From Peronospora farinosa (Eukaryota > Oomycota > Peronosporomycetes > Peronosporales > Peronosporaceae), in NCBI GenBank assembly GCA_947646735.1, contig CANTFK010000129.1, positions 310,001 to 374,000 on the forward strand: a DNA stretch of 64,000 bases, given 5' to 3'. A model generated the notes under the pieces. That model was not told the DNA's origin, ran no database searches, and worked only from the letters and a program-made list of their open reading frames with translations. Shown piece after piece: positions 11,291-21,011 of this stretch. Position 1 is the stretch's first letter. Every line of letters starts with the position of its first letter. The translations under genes were made by a program, and so were the position numbers.

Positions 11291-14290
11291 AAGCCGAGAC
11301 TGATACGAAATGACACGGTAAATGCCGCTGTTATCCTTCTGCTTGAGCGCGCTGTCGATTGCAAAATTTCTTGCATCGCAGACGACGCTAAAGGGCTTAT
11401 CCGCGTCTTGAAAATGCCAAGACCGGTGCCTCTACAAGAGATTTCTTCACTGATGTGAACGCATCTTCTTATGCCTTTGACCAAGTCCATTCTGCATCCT
11501 TTTTCTAAAAGGTTAGACAAATGGCTTAGTCCGCTCCGCATAATTCTTGCTGTAATTATGCAAATAATTAGCGATCCCAAGGAATTGGCGCAGATCTTTC
11601 ACATGTCGTGGGACTGGCCGTTCCTTTACAGCCTTTACCTTTTCTGGGTCTGCTCGTACACCGTGTGCACTTACGATGCAGCCCCGTACAGGTATATGGG
11701 GACCCCTACTAGCACTTTTGCAAGTTCACGTATAATTGGCGTCACCCAGAGTCTGCAACACAGCGTCTAAATTAGAGGTGGTACCCATAAGTCTGGGTTG
11801 GGTAATGGCGTTTACCCACGACTCAGACTCATTCAAATCTCATTACCCACGACTCGGACTCATAGCCGCGGGTAATTACCCATGTTACCCGCGCAATAAA
11901 AATGCAGAGTTGCGGACTATTAAACAATATGGAAGGGAGATAAGCATTCTGAAAATTGGTAATAAAAGTACACACTCTACGTCTCCCACGTGGGAAGTTC
12001 AGCGAGCTGAAAAGGAAATAACTAGTTTCTTGCCGACAAAAATTGTGACCTTGTGTCCTTATCCAATCCTTGAGGCACAGAAGCCTCTTTAAGCTTTTAA
12101 ATGAGAGCGAAGCTCTGTTCTACCGGTAAGTCATTCTACCTTAATAGAAACCTTTTTCAGACGGAGTTGAAGACGCGGGGATGGCCAGATAAAAGCTTGC
12201 CATCCTTGTAAGTGCCGGGAATTGCAGCTGATGCAGTGCTCACCACTCGAATGGCAACTAGTGTATGTAAACAGGCGAAAAAGCAAAATAAGTTTGAGCT
12301 TTTTCCTCGACTTTGCTCACTGCGGTATGTAGAACTCTGCCTTCAGCAAATGCGAAGACGTCTGGCTCCATGTCGTCATTGCTCTTGTCGTTACCAATGT
12401 TGACAGGTGGCGGAGGCGGGATTTATTCTAATGACTTCTAATTCATGTATGCTGCATCCACAAAAATCAACTCAATTGCTTCTAGGCTTTTGGCCAAGAG
12501 CCCAAAATTGCTTTGGCCCTTCGTCGAGGTTTTTGAACCAGCTGATATTCCATCTTGGATCTAACACCGTTGTAAAAAAGTTTACATCCTGTTTAACGCC
12601 AGCTTGATATATATTTCTTGAGTTTGCTTAGCATGGCCTGCCACCGGCTCCAGTTGCTTTGCATCATATGTGCGGTAGACCTTCACCAAAAAATGGTAAT
12701 GAGTCATATATACATTTAACAAGGTATTTCTGATGTATGTCCGAACAATTTGGTACATGAAATATTTGGGTACCCATGGGTAAGTTGGTTAATTAAAGCC
12801 AATTACCCATACCCAACCCATGAGTCTGGGTATGGGTAATTAACCACTAAGTCTGAGTCTGGGTACCACCTCTAGTCTAAATGACGCTTGTGAGACTATA
12901 TTGTACTCAGACCGTCTTCCGCCCTACTATGCACGAATACATTTTCAAAGTAATTGAAAGCGTAGACACGGTTCTGACGCATCACGTGGGCCACCATAAT
13001 GTTGACGTCACAATATAGATAATGCATTTTTCATCCCTTGTGGCATCACAAGCTACTCCCACAGCATACCGCTTGGGGTGCTTACTGCCGTTTTGGCTAC
13101 ATCGGTATCTCTCATGAGAACCTAATCGTAACCATACTTCAGATCCAACGCGAAAAAGATAGTTGACTTTCCCATGGAATCAACAAGACATCTTTCCTCG
13201 GTATCGGCGTTTGAGCCGGAATGGTGGCCGTATTCAGCTTATTATAAGCATGAACCACGCGCCATCCACCTGTTGCTTTACACACACAGAAGGTCGGGCT
13301 AAAGTGAGACAAATATCTTTCACGTACATGTCCCGCCTTGTCTTGCTGGCAGAAGAACTCATCGATGTAAGAGACTTGTTCCTTCGGTAACGGCAATTGC
13401 CTGGTGACACAATACTTGGTGCCAGGCTCCAGGTCAATCTCGTGCTTGATGCCCCTATAGGCCGGTAGGAGGCTCGGCACTTCTGCTGGAAACACATCAC
13501 GGTGTTTCCACAGAACATCATAAAACGTGCTGTCCTTCAAGGCATCCCAGCCTTGAGCAGCGAACCGTTTATTTTTGTCGGTCTCCAAGACGCTCTCATC
13601 CATTGTGGATGAAGAGCAACAGTCCACCACGTTCTCTTCTGGAACTGGCGTGACTATCTCGTGGATCTTTCCTTCCTTTAGTTCGGACAGGAACAGATCC
13701 CACGTCATCTCCGAGAGATTTACTATCTCCTCGGCAGATGACAAGACAAGTTGGAGCACCTCAACTGAGGATGCCTCCGGCATTTTGTCTTCGACGGCCT
13801 CGAACAACTCGTTCGTAGGTCCGTCCTCTTGGACCGAGACTGATCCAAGGGTCACTCGTTTCGACGTGCCCTTGATCGTCTTAATACGTCTGGTGCTCGT
13901 TGTTCGAGTCACCACGACCTTTGACCTGGAAGAAGGTGTCGTTGCTATCTCAGCTAACGCACTCCTTCCAACCGCACCAGGCTCATGGCTCTGTGCCGGT
14001 TCTTGTGGCGCTTGACTTCCTGTCAGCCCACCATCAACTACCACAGGCTCTCGGCTCTGTGCAGTACTATTGGACGCATGACTACCTGTAATCGTCCTAT
14101 TCACTACACCAGTCTCCTCGAGCTGGGTAGTACCTGGTGTCGATTTACATACCGTCATCGCACCCTCGACTGTGTTGGACACAGCATCAGCCATATAAGC
14201 CTCTCGCAAGAGCACATCCTTTCCGGTGTTCTGCGTAGAGCTAGCGACTGTTCGTGTACGCCAGTAAATCCATGGTCGGTGTTTAGCCAA
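11291..14290 (-). pseudogene. Decayed linker and reverse transcriptase, split by the hAT-like insertion
   Basis: The 13139-14290 frame is a Ser/Thr-rich linker, then TMDESVLETDK, HEIDLEPGTKYCV, PTFCVCKATGGWRVVHAYNKLN and AQTPIPRKDV, the N-terminal RT. RT continues in broken form at 12883-13138 (VMPQGMKNA-like). After the insertion it resumes at 11300-11772 with LGIANYLHNYSKNY and a DAxxFAI-like RNase H start. The catalytic YxDD block is not intact. Confidence 0.7.
11773..12874. mobile_element. hAT-like DNA transposon, non-autonomous or decayed, 1102 bp
   Basis: The ends are inverted repeats starting TAGAGGTGGTACCCA (left, 11773; right, reading back from 12874). They are flanked by the 8-bp direct repeat GTCTAAAT at 11765-11772 and 12875-12882. 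Eight-bp duplications and TAGAG-type ends fit the hAT superfamily. Subterminal regions carry many copies of TTACCC/GGGTAA and of ACTCAGACT-type words, possible transposase-binding arrays. No intact transposase is present. One minus-strand piece near 12550-12590 (TTVLDPRWNISWF) resembles hAT transposase. It is inserted in the RT of the minus Gypsy element. Confidence 0.85.
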
Positions 14291-14638
14291 CTAAGGCATG
14301 CCTAGGATGAGGTCATACGGACTCTCCATACCTAGCACTGTGAACTTCTCCGTACAACAGAAGTCACTGAAGCTGAAGGCTAGTTCAACTTGAACTCCCT
14401 CCGATTTGACGAGCGCGCCGTTCGCTAAACGAACGATCGCCTCTTCTCGCTTGCCATCCTGGCAAAGCGACTCATAACTCGCCGGTCTCTTTTTTAGAGC
14501 CGCGATTTTCACAAAGTTTTGTGATGCATCCGAATCCACGAGAAGGGTCATCACTTGGTCATAGCCTCGTACTCGAGCGCTATAGACAAAAAGGGTTGAA
14601 GTTCGACCTTTCGGTACCTCAGGGACTATGCTACTCAC
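14291..14638 (-). pseudogene. Gypsy aspartic protease, inactive site
   Basis: A retropepsin-like frame contains LLVDSDASQNFV where active proteases have D-S/T-G-A, followed later by VLGMESPYDLILGMP, the second half of the fold. The Gly-to-Asp change would be inactivating. The frame overlaps the gag frame end by a few bases, one frame back. Confidence 0.7.
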
Positions 14639-15791
14639 TTGTTCGATAGCTCTGAACTTAGGGCAGCTTCAGAGTCCGCGACAGTAGGGAATCCCGCCCC
14701 TACTGCGCTCCCACATTTTTCCGACCCATCTTGGGCAGGTGCTGAACCCGTGCGTCGTGCACGCTGCTTATTCGCACCTCCCTTCGGGTAGGAAGCCTTC
14801 TTTCTGGCTGCCTCAGCACCAGCAGCAACTTTGGCATAGCAGCGATCCATCATATGGCCGCGCTTGCCGCACTTATAGAAGAACACGTCTGCATTGCCTA
14901 ACTCCATTGAAGTGGCATCCGACCTCTTAGCCGACGTCTTATAGAAAGCTGTCGCCGAGGCGCTGTTGTAGGATTTATCTTCAACCATGGCAATTTCAAC
15001 TGCCTCTTCCATACTTTTTGGCACATTTATTTAAAGGGCCTGATGCGATAAGCCGTGCCATAGTCCATTCATGAACGAAGGCACCTTAATGTGCTCCGGT
15101 ATCGGACCCATATTAATGGACGCAGACAGCGAACGCATCTCCTGCACATACTTTTGCAAAGATCGTTTCGCCTGTCATGCCTTAAAGAAGCGCGCCTGAA
15201 GTAACACTTCATTGTTAGGCGGCTGGTACATGGCGCGAATCTTTGACTTTAAGATCGTCCATGATGTAAACGCATCGGCGTTTGCTATAAGCGCAGAATA
15301 AGCCCACTCTGACACTTTGCCCCGCAAATTTGACATGGCATACGACACCATCCTGGTGTCGTCTTCGATGGAATGCGCCATACCGCATTGCTCCACAGCT
15401 AAAAGTCAGTGGACAATCGTATGTGTGGCAGTCTTATTAAACTTCCGAGGTCCATCCGAATGTCCCAGGCTGTTAGACCGGGCCGAGAGCGTCTCAACAG
15501 CTCTGTTGAGCGCCTCGTTCCGAGCTTGCTCGCGTAAAAGCTCATTCTGAGTTTTGTTCCTGGAATCAGCCGTTGCTTGGATGTTTGCCTCGGACGCATT
15601 CTACGCTGTACGAGCACAAACGCCTCGAATTGCTCCAACTGAGCAACATTTTGCTCAGGAGGACAATTTAATAGATTGGCAAGGGCTTGTTTACCAATTT
15701 TCTGCACCAAGTGCTCTGCCACCTCCCTATGATGTTGGGAGAGGTGAGGAAAATCACCCCAATCCACGTTGAGAGACATTCGTATCCACAC
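14635..15791 (-). pseudogene. gag: Gag of the minus Gypsy element, broken
   Basis: Three frames together make a gag: the N terminus from ATG 15779 (MSLNVDWGDFPHL...), a middle at 15175-15396 with LRGKVSEWAYSAL, and a C terminus at 14635-15024. The zinc knuckle there reads FYKCGKRGHMMDRC, so the first Cys of C-x2-C-x4-H-x4-C is missing. Stops separate the parts. Confidence 0.7.
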
Positions 15792-15816
15792 GCACTACAA
15801 GGCAAGAGACTGCATG

Positions 15817-16275
15817 TGTAACGGGGCGAGCCCGTTACATAATATTGACACTTATATGAAGTGTCAATAAAATATTATTATAACTAATAATATTTTGACA
15901 ATATTACCTTTTCTTATAATATTGTTCCTAGATCTCCTTGAAGTTGGAGATGCCCTCTTATTGGTTGATATGGGCCATCATATCAACCAACGCGCTGACC
16001 AATGACCGATGGACGCGCGCAATGAGTGGAGGGCAAGTTGTCAACATACATAGTTGTAGTTTAATATAGTTACATAGGTTATAACAGATTAGTTTTATTA
16101 AGATAGTTAACTATATTAAATACAGTTTTCCTTTTCTCTACTTCTAAGCGTTTGTTTAGAAGTAAAGCTTCCTCTGCCTCTTGTGTAAGAGAGGTAATTG
16201 AGGCACCTGCTTTCACTGTAATCAGTGAAAGTAGACTATACTGTAATCAGTATAGTCGGAGGGTGCCCCATTACA
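15817..16275 (+). repeat. 5' LTR of the plus-strand Gypsy element
   Basis: It starts TGTAACGGG and ends CCCCATTACA (TG...CA). Successive hairpins include TGTAACGGG/CCCGTTACA (15817-15839), a 12-bp stem at 15961-15972/15979-15990, and two neighbouring hairpins with identical TAAT loops at 16210-16231 and 16234-16257. Confidence 0.95.
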
Positions 16276-16277
16276 CC

Positions 16278-16293
16278 TGGTAGCACTTCGTGG
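16278..16293 (+). other. Primer-binding site, probable
   Basis: Two bases after the LTR, TGGTAGCACTTCG starts with TGG, complementary to a tRNA 3' CCA end. The tRNA species was not identified. Confidence 0.5.
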
Positions 16294-16322
16294 TCCGTTC
16301 AGCGACCACCGCACCTCCCGCT

Positions 16323-17486
16323 ATGGAAACAGCGGGTGATGAACGTCATCACGCAACGCGTGATGACTTCCGCCATTTGAGTGACCTCGAATGGAATGCG
16401 ATTCAGCGTATGGCTGAAACCATCGGCAACCCTGCCGTTGGTGCCATGTTGCTCTCCCTTAGCGGAGACGACCAACATGCAACCATAGCCAAGTTCATAC
16501 AACAGGAACTTGACGAAGTTGTAAAGAAACTCACCTTGCTAGAGGAGCAAGGTTCTCAACAGGTTGAACTGTTGAGAGAACAAGGCGCTCAACAATCTGA
16601 TTTGTTGATGCAGCAGGGTGCTCAGCAGTCTGAACTGTTGAGACAACAGCAGGCTAGTGCTGTTGCTGCCGGGTCGGCGTATACACGTCGACCCGAGTCC
16701 TTGAAGATTGATGTCTCCAAGTACAAGGCAGTCGAAAGCGACTCCTTGTTGAGATGGTTCGTCGAGCTCGACGATGCCATTGAGGCTCGTCGCATTGATG
16801 ACGATGCGATGAAGGTCAAGTTCGCCATGTCGAACTTTGCAGGACGTGCCAAAGCTTGGGCCTTAGGGCTCAAACTGCACGACCCATACGTTTTCCCAAC
16901 GTATGACGTCTTCAAGGCGCGGCTCAAACACACGTTTGAACCGCCTCGCGCCGAATTCAGGGCTCGGGCTGAGCTCCTGGATTTGAAACAGGGTAAGCGT
17001 GATATACACGCTTACGCCCAACACGTACGATACCTCGTTAGCTGTATCGTACTGAACCCAATCGATGAACACACGCAGGTTACTGTGTTCATCAAGGGTC
17101 TGACAGATGGTCCTGTCAAGACCCACCTGTTCCGCTTGGAGCTAGAATCGCTGGATCAAGCGATCTCTGCAGCGGAACAGGAGGACTTTAGCCTGCAACA
17201 GGCTCACGTCCACTCGGTATCCTATCGTCCACCGAGACGACAGGAAAGCGGAGGTCCAGAACCAATGGACCTCTCCTATGTAGAGAGAGAGCGACCTCGC
17301 TCTCCAGGGTACAAGCGATTGCAAAAGTGCAATCGCTGTCAGAAGTTGGGCCACTACGCTTATGAGTGTATTGCCCCACGCCCAGTGTCTCGTAACACTG
17401 GGAGTGACGATCGACCGTCTGCCAAGAAGGGCCAGAGACGTGGGTCCCACGTTGCTGCGAAATCGCAACAACGTGGTAAACCATAA
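16323..17486 (+). CDS. gag: Gag polyprotein of the plus Gypsy element
   Basis: This 387-aa protein forms the particle that packages element RNA. An N-terminal helical region is followed by a Gln-rich, heptad-like repeat (residues about 75-120; repeats of LLREQGAQQ type). Next is the conserved retrotransposon gag domain with LLRWFVELDDAIE, AMSNFAGRAKAWAL and FKARLKHTFEPP. At the end is the zinc knuckle CNRCQKLGHYAYEC, a perfect C-x2-C-x4-H-x4-C. The open frame extends back to 16290, but only from a GTG; ATG 16323 is the first Met. The protease frame begins inside its 3' end in another frame, so pol expression needs a frame change or re-initiation. Confidence 0.9.
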   Translation: METAGDERHHATRDDFRHLSDLEWNAIQRMAETIGNPAVGAMLLSLSGDDQHATIAKFIQQELDEVVKKLTLLEEQGSQQVELLREQGAQQSDLLMQQGAQQSELLRQQQASAVAAGSAYTRRPESLKIDVSKYKAVESDSLLRWFVELDDAIEARRIDDDAMKVKFAMSNFAGRAKAWALGLKLHDPYVFPTYDVFKARLKHTFEPPRAEFRARAELLDLKQGKRDIHAYAQHVRYLVSCIVLNPIDEHTQVTVFIKGLTDGPVKTHLFRLELESLDQAISAAEQEDFSLQQAHVHSVSYRPPRRQESGGPEPMDLSYVERERPRSPGYKRLQKCNRCQKLGHYAYECIAPRPVSRNTGSDDRPSAKKGQRRGSHVAAKSQQRGKP

Positions 17487-18735
17487 AAAACGGTCGGGGT
17501 CAGTAGGGGCGGAGCGCCCTACTGATCCAGCAACGTTAAGAGAGTTCGCGGGACTCTTGACGAAGGTTGCTCCCAACACACAGTCACTGTGTGTTGCCGC
17601 TCCCAGTGATGAGGTATCCCTCATCACATTGAAGATCGAAGTGACAAAGAACATGTCACTTCGCGCCCTAGTTGATTGTGGGGCTTCGAACAACTTTGTT
17701 CGACGCCAATCGCTAGATGATCGTAGGCTCAAATATGTTGAGCGCGAGACCCCTCCAACGAGGATGACGGTGCGCCTTGCAACTGGCGCATCCGTAACAG
17801 TAAAGAAACGTGTAGTGGGAATTCACTACACGCTTGAAGGCAAAAAGTACGATGATGATTTCATCGTACTTGATCTGGATGACAAATTTGATGTCATCCT
17901 AGGATTACCATGGCTCAGAAGGTACGAGCCATGGGTCAGCTGGCAGAATCGAACCGTGAAGATGCCTGCCGCTTGTTCATCAGATGGCCATCTGATGACC
18001 GTCTTGGAGCGTTCACAAGCGTGTGAATGTACTACGAGTGAGTGTGATGGCCTCACTTGTGGTTCGGTCGTTAGTACGACTGCACAAGAACTCAGCGTGA
18101 CAGACAGTCACGCTGTGGAGAAAGCTGCCGGCGGCTGTGCACAAGCACAGGCAGCGCCGAAGGTCCACCACTCGACTTATTCGAGTGGACCGGGACATAA
18201 ATGCTCGCCTAGAGGGCAGCATTCTCCGAAGAGTAAACCGGTTGCCCAGAAGCGGCAACACGGAAATCCTAGATCAACTGGAGAGTTGATCGTAGAGGAT
18301 CTCGCTGTGGTTGCGCCACCACAGCTAGGGGAAGTCGATGGAACAGGTTCCATCGAGCCTGCGCGAATAAGTCCCCAGGAAATAATCACTGAGGGAATAA
18401 GTCCCCAGGAAGTAACCGAGACGTTGAACGTCTTGGTTAATGACGGATCAAACGTAGGCGCTTATACGCTTGATCTGATCGCGCCTCCGAAGTTAACTTC
18501 GGAGATAACTCAGTTGCCTACGCTAGAACCTAAAAGGTTCTTGCGTGATCTGCGTTGTGGCAAAGTCAAGCAGATCTGTGTGCTCGTCGCAGAAGACGAG
18601 TACATGACTGACATTCGGTCAGCAACAGTTTTGCCGAGAACGAACGGGTTCTCAGCAGCTCATCAATGGACGAGAGTGTCCTTGATGAGAAGACTCGGAT
18701 TGAGCGATATACATCGCAATCCTGGGAGTCGCTGA
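17362..18735 (+). CDS. Protease and linker region of the plus Gypsy element
   Basis: The 457-codon frame overlaps gag by 125 nt in the +1 frame. It contains a retropepsin half-site ALVDCGASNNFV (Asp-Cys-Gly-Ala) and a second half FDVILGLPWLRRYEPWV. A long Ser/Gln/Lys linker leads to the RT. Near 18630 this frame is left: the matching downstream frame continues one base back across a run of four T, giving the SSSSMDESVLDE-type junction also seen in the decayed element. A lost T or a -1 frameshift would explain this. It probably processes Gag-Pol. Confidence 0.8.
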   Translation: MSVLPHAQCLVTLGVTIDRLPRRARDVGPTLLRNRNNVVNHKKRSGSVGAERPTDPATLREFAGLLTKVAPNTQSLCVAAPSDEVSLITLKIEVTKNMSLRALVDCGASNNFVRRQSLDDRRLKYVERETPPTRMTVRLATGASVTVKKRVVGIHYTLEGKKYDDDFIVLDLDDKFDVILGLPWLRRYEPWVSWQNRTVKMPAACSSDGHLMTVLERSQACECTTSECDGLTCGSVVSTTAQELSVTDSHAVEKAAGGCAQAQAAPKVHHSTYSSGPGHKCSPRGQHSPKSKPVAQKRQHGNPRSTGELIVEDLAVVAPPQLGEVDGTGSIEPARISPQEIITEGISPQEVTETLNVLVNDGSNVGAYTLDLIAPPKLTSEITQLPTLEPKRFLRDLRCGKVKQICVLVAEDEYMTDIRSATVLPRTNGFSAAHQWTRVSLMRRLGLSDIHRNPGSR

Positions 18736-21011
18736 AGTCAAATCCTTTGTATAAGGATTTGGTCGAATTCAAGGATGTATTCCCTGAATCCGTTCCGTGC
18801 GAGTTACCTAAGGATAAAGGTACTCGACACGAGATCGACCTTGTTCCTGGCACAAAATATTGTGTCATGAAGCAGTGGCCACTGCCTCGGGAACAGGTCG
18901 AGGCGATCGACAAGTTCTTTGCCGATCGCCTAGCAGCGGGCCATATGAGGGAGTCAACTTCACCTCACAGCTCTCCGACCTTCTGTGTGCGCAAGGCCAC
19001 AGGAGGGTGGCGGATAGTGCACGCGTTCAATAAGTTGAGCGCTGCAACGATACCGGCGCAAACGCCGATACCGAGAAAGGACGTAATCATAGATGGTATG
19101 TCTAAGAGTACCATCTTTTCGTCCATGGATCTGATGGATGGTTTCTATCAGATCCTAATGCGTGAACGGGACATCCCGTACACAGCAGTGAGCACTCCCA
19201 GTGGTATGCTCTGGGAATGGTTGGTGATGCCGCAAGGGCTTAGTAATGCACCAGCCACATTCAATAGATGTGTTTCACATCTATTGAGACCGGTGCGCGA
19301 ATTCGCACCGAGTTACTTCGATGATGTGTTCGTCCATAGTCGGGCTATGGACGGGAAAACAGACGTGGAAGTCCATAGACTCCACGTCCGTAAGGTTCTT
19401 ACATTTATGCGCGAGCATAAGTTGTACGCCAACCTCAAGAAGTGTATATCCGCAGCTAGCGAAATACCACTTCTTGGGTGCATCGTCGGAAAGAACGGCG
19501 TACGCCCTGATTTAGAAAAGATCAAGGCGATCACCGACTGGCCAGTGCCAGTCGATGTCAAGGGACTAAGGAAGTTCCTTGGGCTAGCGGCGTACTTGCA
19601 CAAGTACTCGCGCAATTACGCCGAAATGACAGTACATCTTTCTTGTTTACTCAAGAAAAATGTAAAGTGGAACTGGAACGCTGATTGTCAGCGTTCCTTT
19701 GAACGTATCAAGCAAAGCTTGATGCAATCGCCAGTGTTGGCGATTGCCGATCAAGACAGACCATTTCATGTGGTCTGTGACGCCAGTGATTTTGCAATCG
19801 GCTGCGCACTGATGCAATATGATACAGACGGCGCCGAGCGTGTCGTCTGTTATAAATCGCGTCAGCTGCAACCGGCTGAGCGCAATTACCCGGTGCATGA
19901 CAAGAAACTCCTTGCCATGAAGTATGCACTGGCTAAGTTTCGCGTCTATCTCTTAGGAGATAGACCGTTCATTGTATATACAGACCATGCGTCACTACGC
20001 ACGGCTGTAAATAGTCCACACCTCTCGCAACGAATGGCGAGATGGTTGTCATTCTTCGCGGAGTACAACTTCTCCGTGGAGTATAAGCCGGGACGACTTA
20101 ACGTCGTCGCCGATTCTCTCTCACGTCGGCCTGACCTAGAGCCGACTGTGCAATCCGACAGTGATGTGAACACCACTGTCGCCACGCTGAGTACCAGCGT
20201 CTTGTCGTCGAGCTTACTCGACGACATTAGAATGGCATGCGCACAAGATAATGATCTTGTACGCCTGATGGAGTACCTCAAGGACCCATCCACGCAAGCT
20301 AAGAAGCGCTTGCCTGCCATGTATCGATCTTCTCTAGATCGATACACCCAGCGGGACGGCTTACTGTACTACACAGCCGTCAACAACGACACGCCTCGTG
20401 TCGTTGTACCGCCACAACATGATCTCAGGTTACGGATCATGTTTGAATGTCACGATGCACCAATAAGTGGGCATCGCAGCCGTGAGAAGACTTACCTCAC
20501 GGTCAGTCGCGACTTTTACTGGCCACGCCAGTATAAGTTTGTGCGCAAGTACGTGCGTGCTTGCGAGGTGTGTCAACGAGTGAAGCCTAGTCCTTCACTC
20601 CGTGCACCATTGCAGCCTCTGCCTGTTCCGGCAGAGTGCTGGGAGTCCGTATCAATGGACTTCGTCTTTGGGTTTCCCAAAGACGCTCACGGGAATAATG
20701 GTATTCTCGTGTTTGTAGACAGGTTCAGCAAGATGGTGCATCTTGTTGCTGTACCTGAGTCGATCACAGCAGAGGGCTGTGCTCGAGTATATATCGATAC
20801 AATCTTTCGATTGCACGGTTTACCCCGTGAACTTGTGTCCGATAGGGACCCCCGGTTCACGGCTAAGTTTTGGCGTTCCGTGTTCCAAACACTTGGAACA
20901 CGGCTCACAATGTCTACTTCTGACCATCCAGAAACTGATGGTCAGACTGAACGCGCCAATCGCGTCCTCGAAGAGATTCTTCGAGGGTACGTCCACTCGT
21001 TTACGAGCTGA
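18666..21011 (+). CDS. pol: Pol: reverse transcriptase, RNase H, integrase; ends at premature TGA
   Basis: This 781-aa frame starts MDESVLDEK. RT blocks include HEIDLVPGTKYCV, ATGGWRIVHAFNKLS, FSSMDLMDGFYQI, LPQG-like MPQGLSNAPATF and the catalytic YFDDVFVHS. RNase H has CDASDFAIGCAL and YTDHASLRTAV. Integrase has an H-H-C-C zinc region (HDAPISGH... CEVCQRVKP), then MDFVFGFP, SDRDPRFTAKFW and TDGQTERANRVLEE, giving the D-D-E triad. It stops at TGA 21009-21011. The same frame continues directly afterwards with FLSMVEFAINNS, so the TGA is a nonsense change inside integrase. Dense short hairpins run through it. Confidence 0.9.
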   Translation: MDESVLDEKTRIERYTSQSWESLKSNPLYKDLVEFKDVFPESVPCELPKDKGTRHEIDLVPGTKYCVMKQWPLPREQVEAIDKFFADRLAAGHMRESTSPHSSPTFCVRKATGGWRIVHAFNKLSAATIPAQTPIPRKDVIIDGMSKSTIFSSMDLMDGFYQILMRERDIPYTAVSTPSGMLWEWLVMPQGLSNAPATFNRCVSHLLRPVREFAPSYFDDVFVHSRAMDGKTDVEVHRLHVRKVLTFMREHKLYANLKKCISAASEIPLLGCIVGKNGVRPDLEKIKAITDWPVPVDVKGLRKFLGLAAYLHKYSRNYAEMTVHLSCLLKKNVKWNWNADCQRSFERIKQSLMQSPVLAIADQDRPFHVVCDASDFAIGCALMQYDTDGAERVVCYKSRQLQPAERNYPVHDKKLLAMKYALAKFRVYLLGDRPFIVYTDHASLRTAVNSPHLSQRMARWLSFFAEYNFSVEYKPGRLNVVADSLSRRPDLEPTVQSDSDVNTTVATLSTSVLSSSLLDDIRMACAQDNDLVRLMEYLKDPSTQAKKRLPAMYRSSLDRYTQRDGLLYYTAVNNDTPRVVVPPQHDLRLRIMFECHDAPISGHRSREKTYLTVSRDFYWPRQYKFVRKYVRACEVCQRVKPSPSLRAPLQPLPVPAECWESVSMDFVFGFPKDAHGNNGILVFVDRFSKMVHLVAVPESITAEGCARVYIDTIFRLHGLPRELVSDRDPRFTAKFWRSVFQTLGTRLTMSTSDHPETDGQTERANRVLEEILRGYVHSFTS

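Larger units (their letters stand above)
7375..15816 (-). mobile_element. Decayed chromodomain Ty3/Gypsy element, 5'-truncated
   Basis: On the minus strand the order is gag (15779 to 14635), protease, linker/RT, RNase H, integrase, chromodomain, an antisense frame, then a 3' LTR at 7375-7869. There are many frameshifts and stops. The protease site reads VDSDAS instead of D-S/T-G-A, and RT is interrupted by the hAT-like element. The purine-rich tract AAAGAGGGAAATGG next to LTR start TGTAACGGG marks the 3' LTR edge. No 5' LTR is present: only 37 bp precede the gag ATG before the plus-strand Gypsy element begins, and the sequence beyond that element is Copia-like. It is therefore truncated and immobile. 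Confidence 0.8.

Noticed and set aside
16540..16660. Spaced repeats in gag that could suggest an array such as CRISPR
   Set aside because: They encode a Gln-rich heptad repeat in gag; units vary and there are no spacers. Eukaryotic context.
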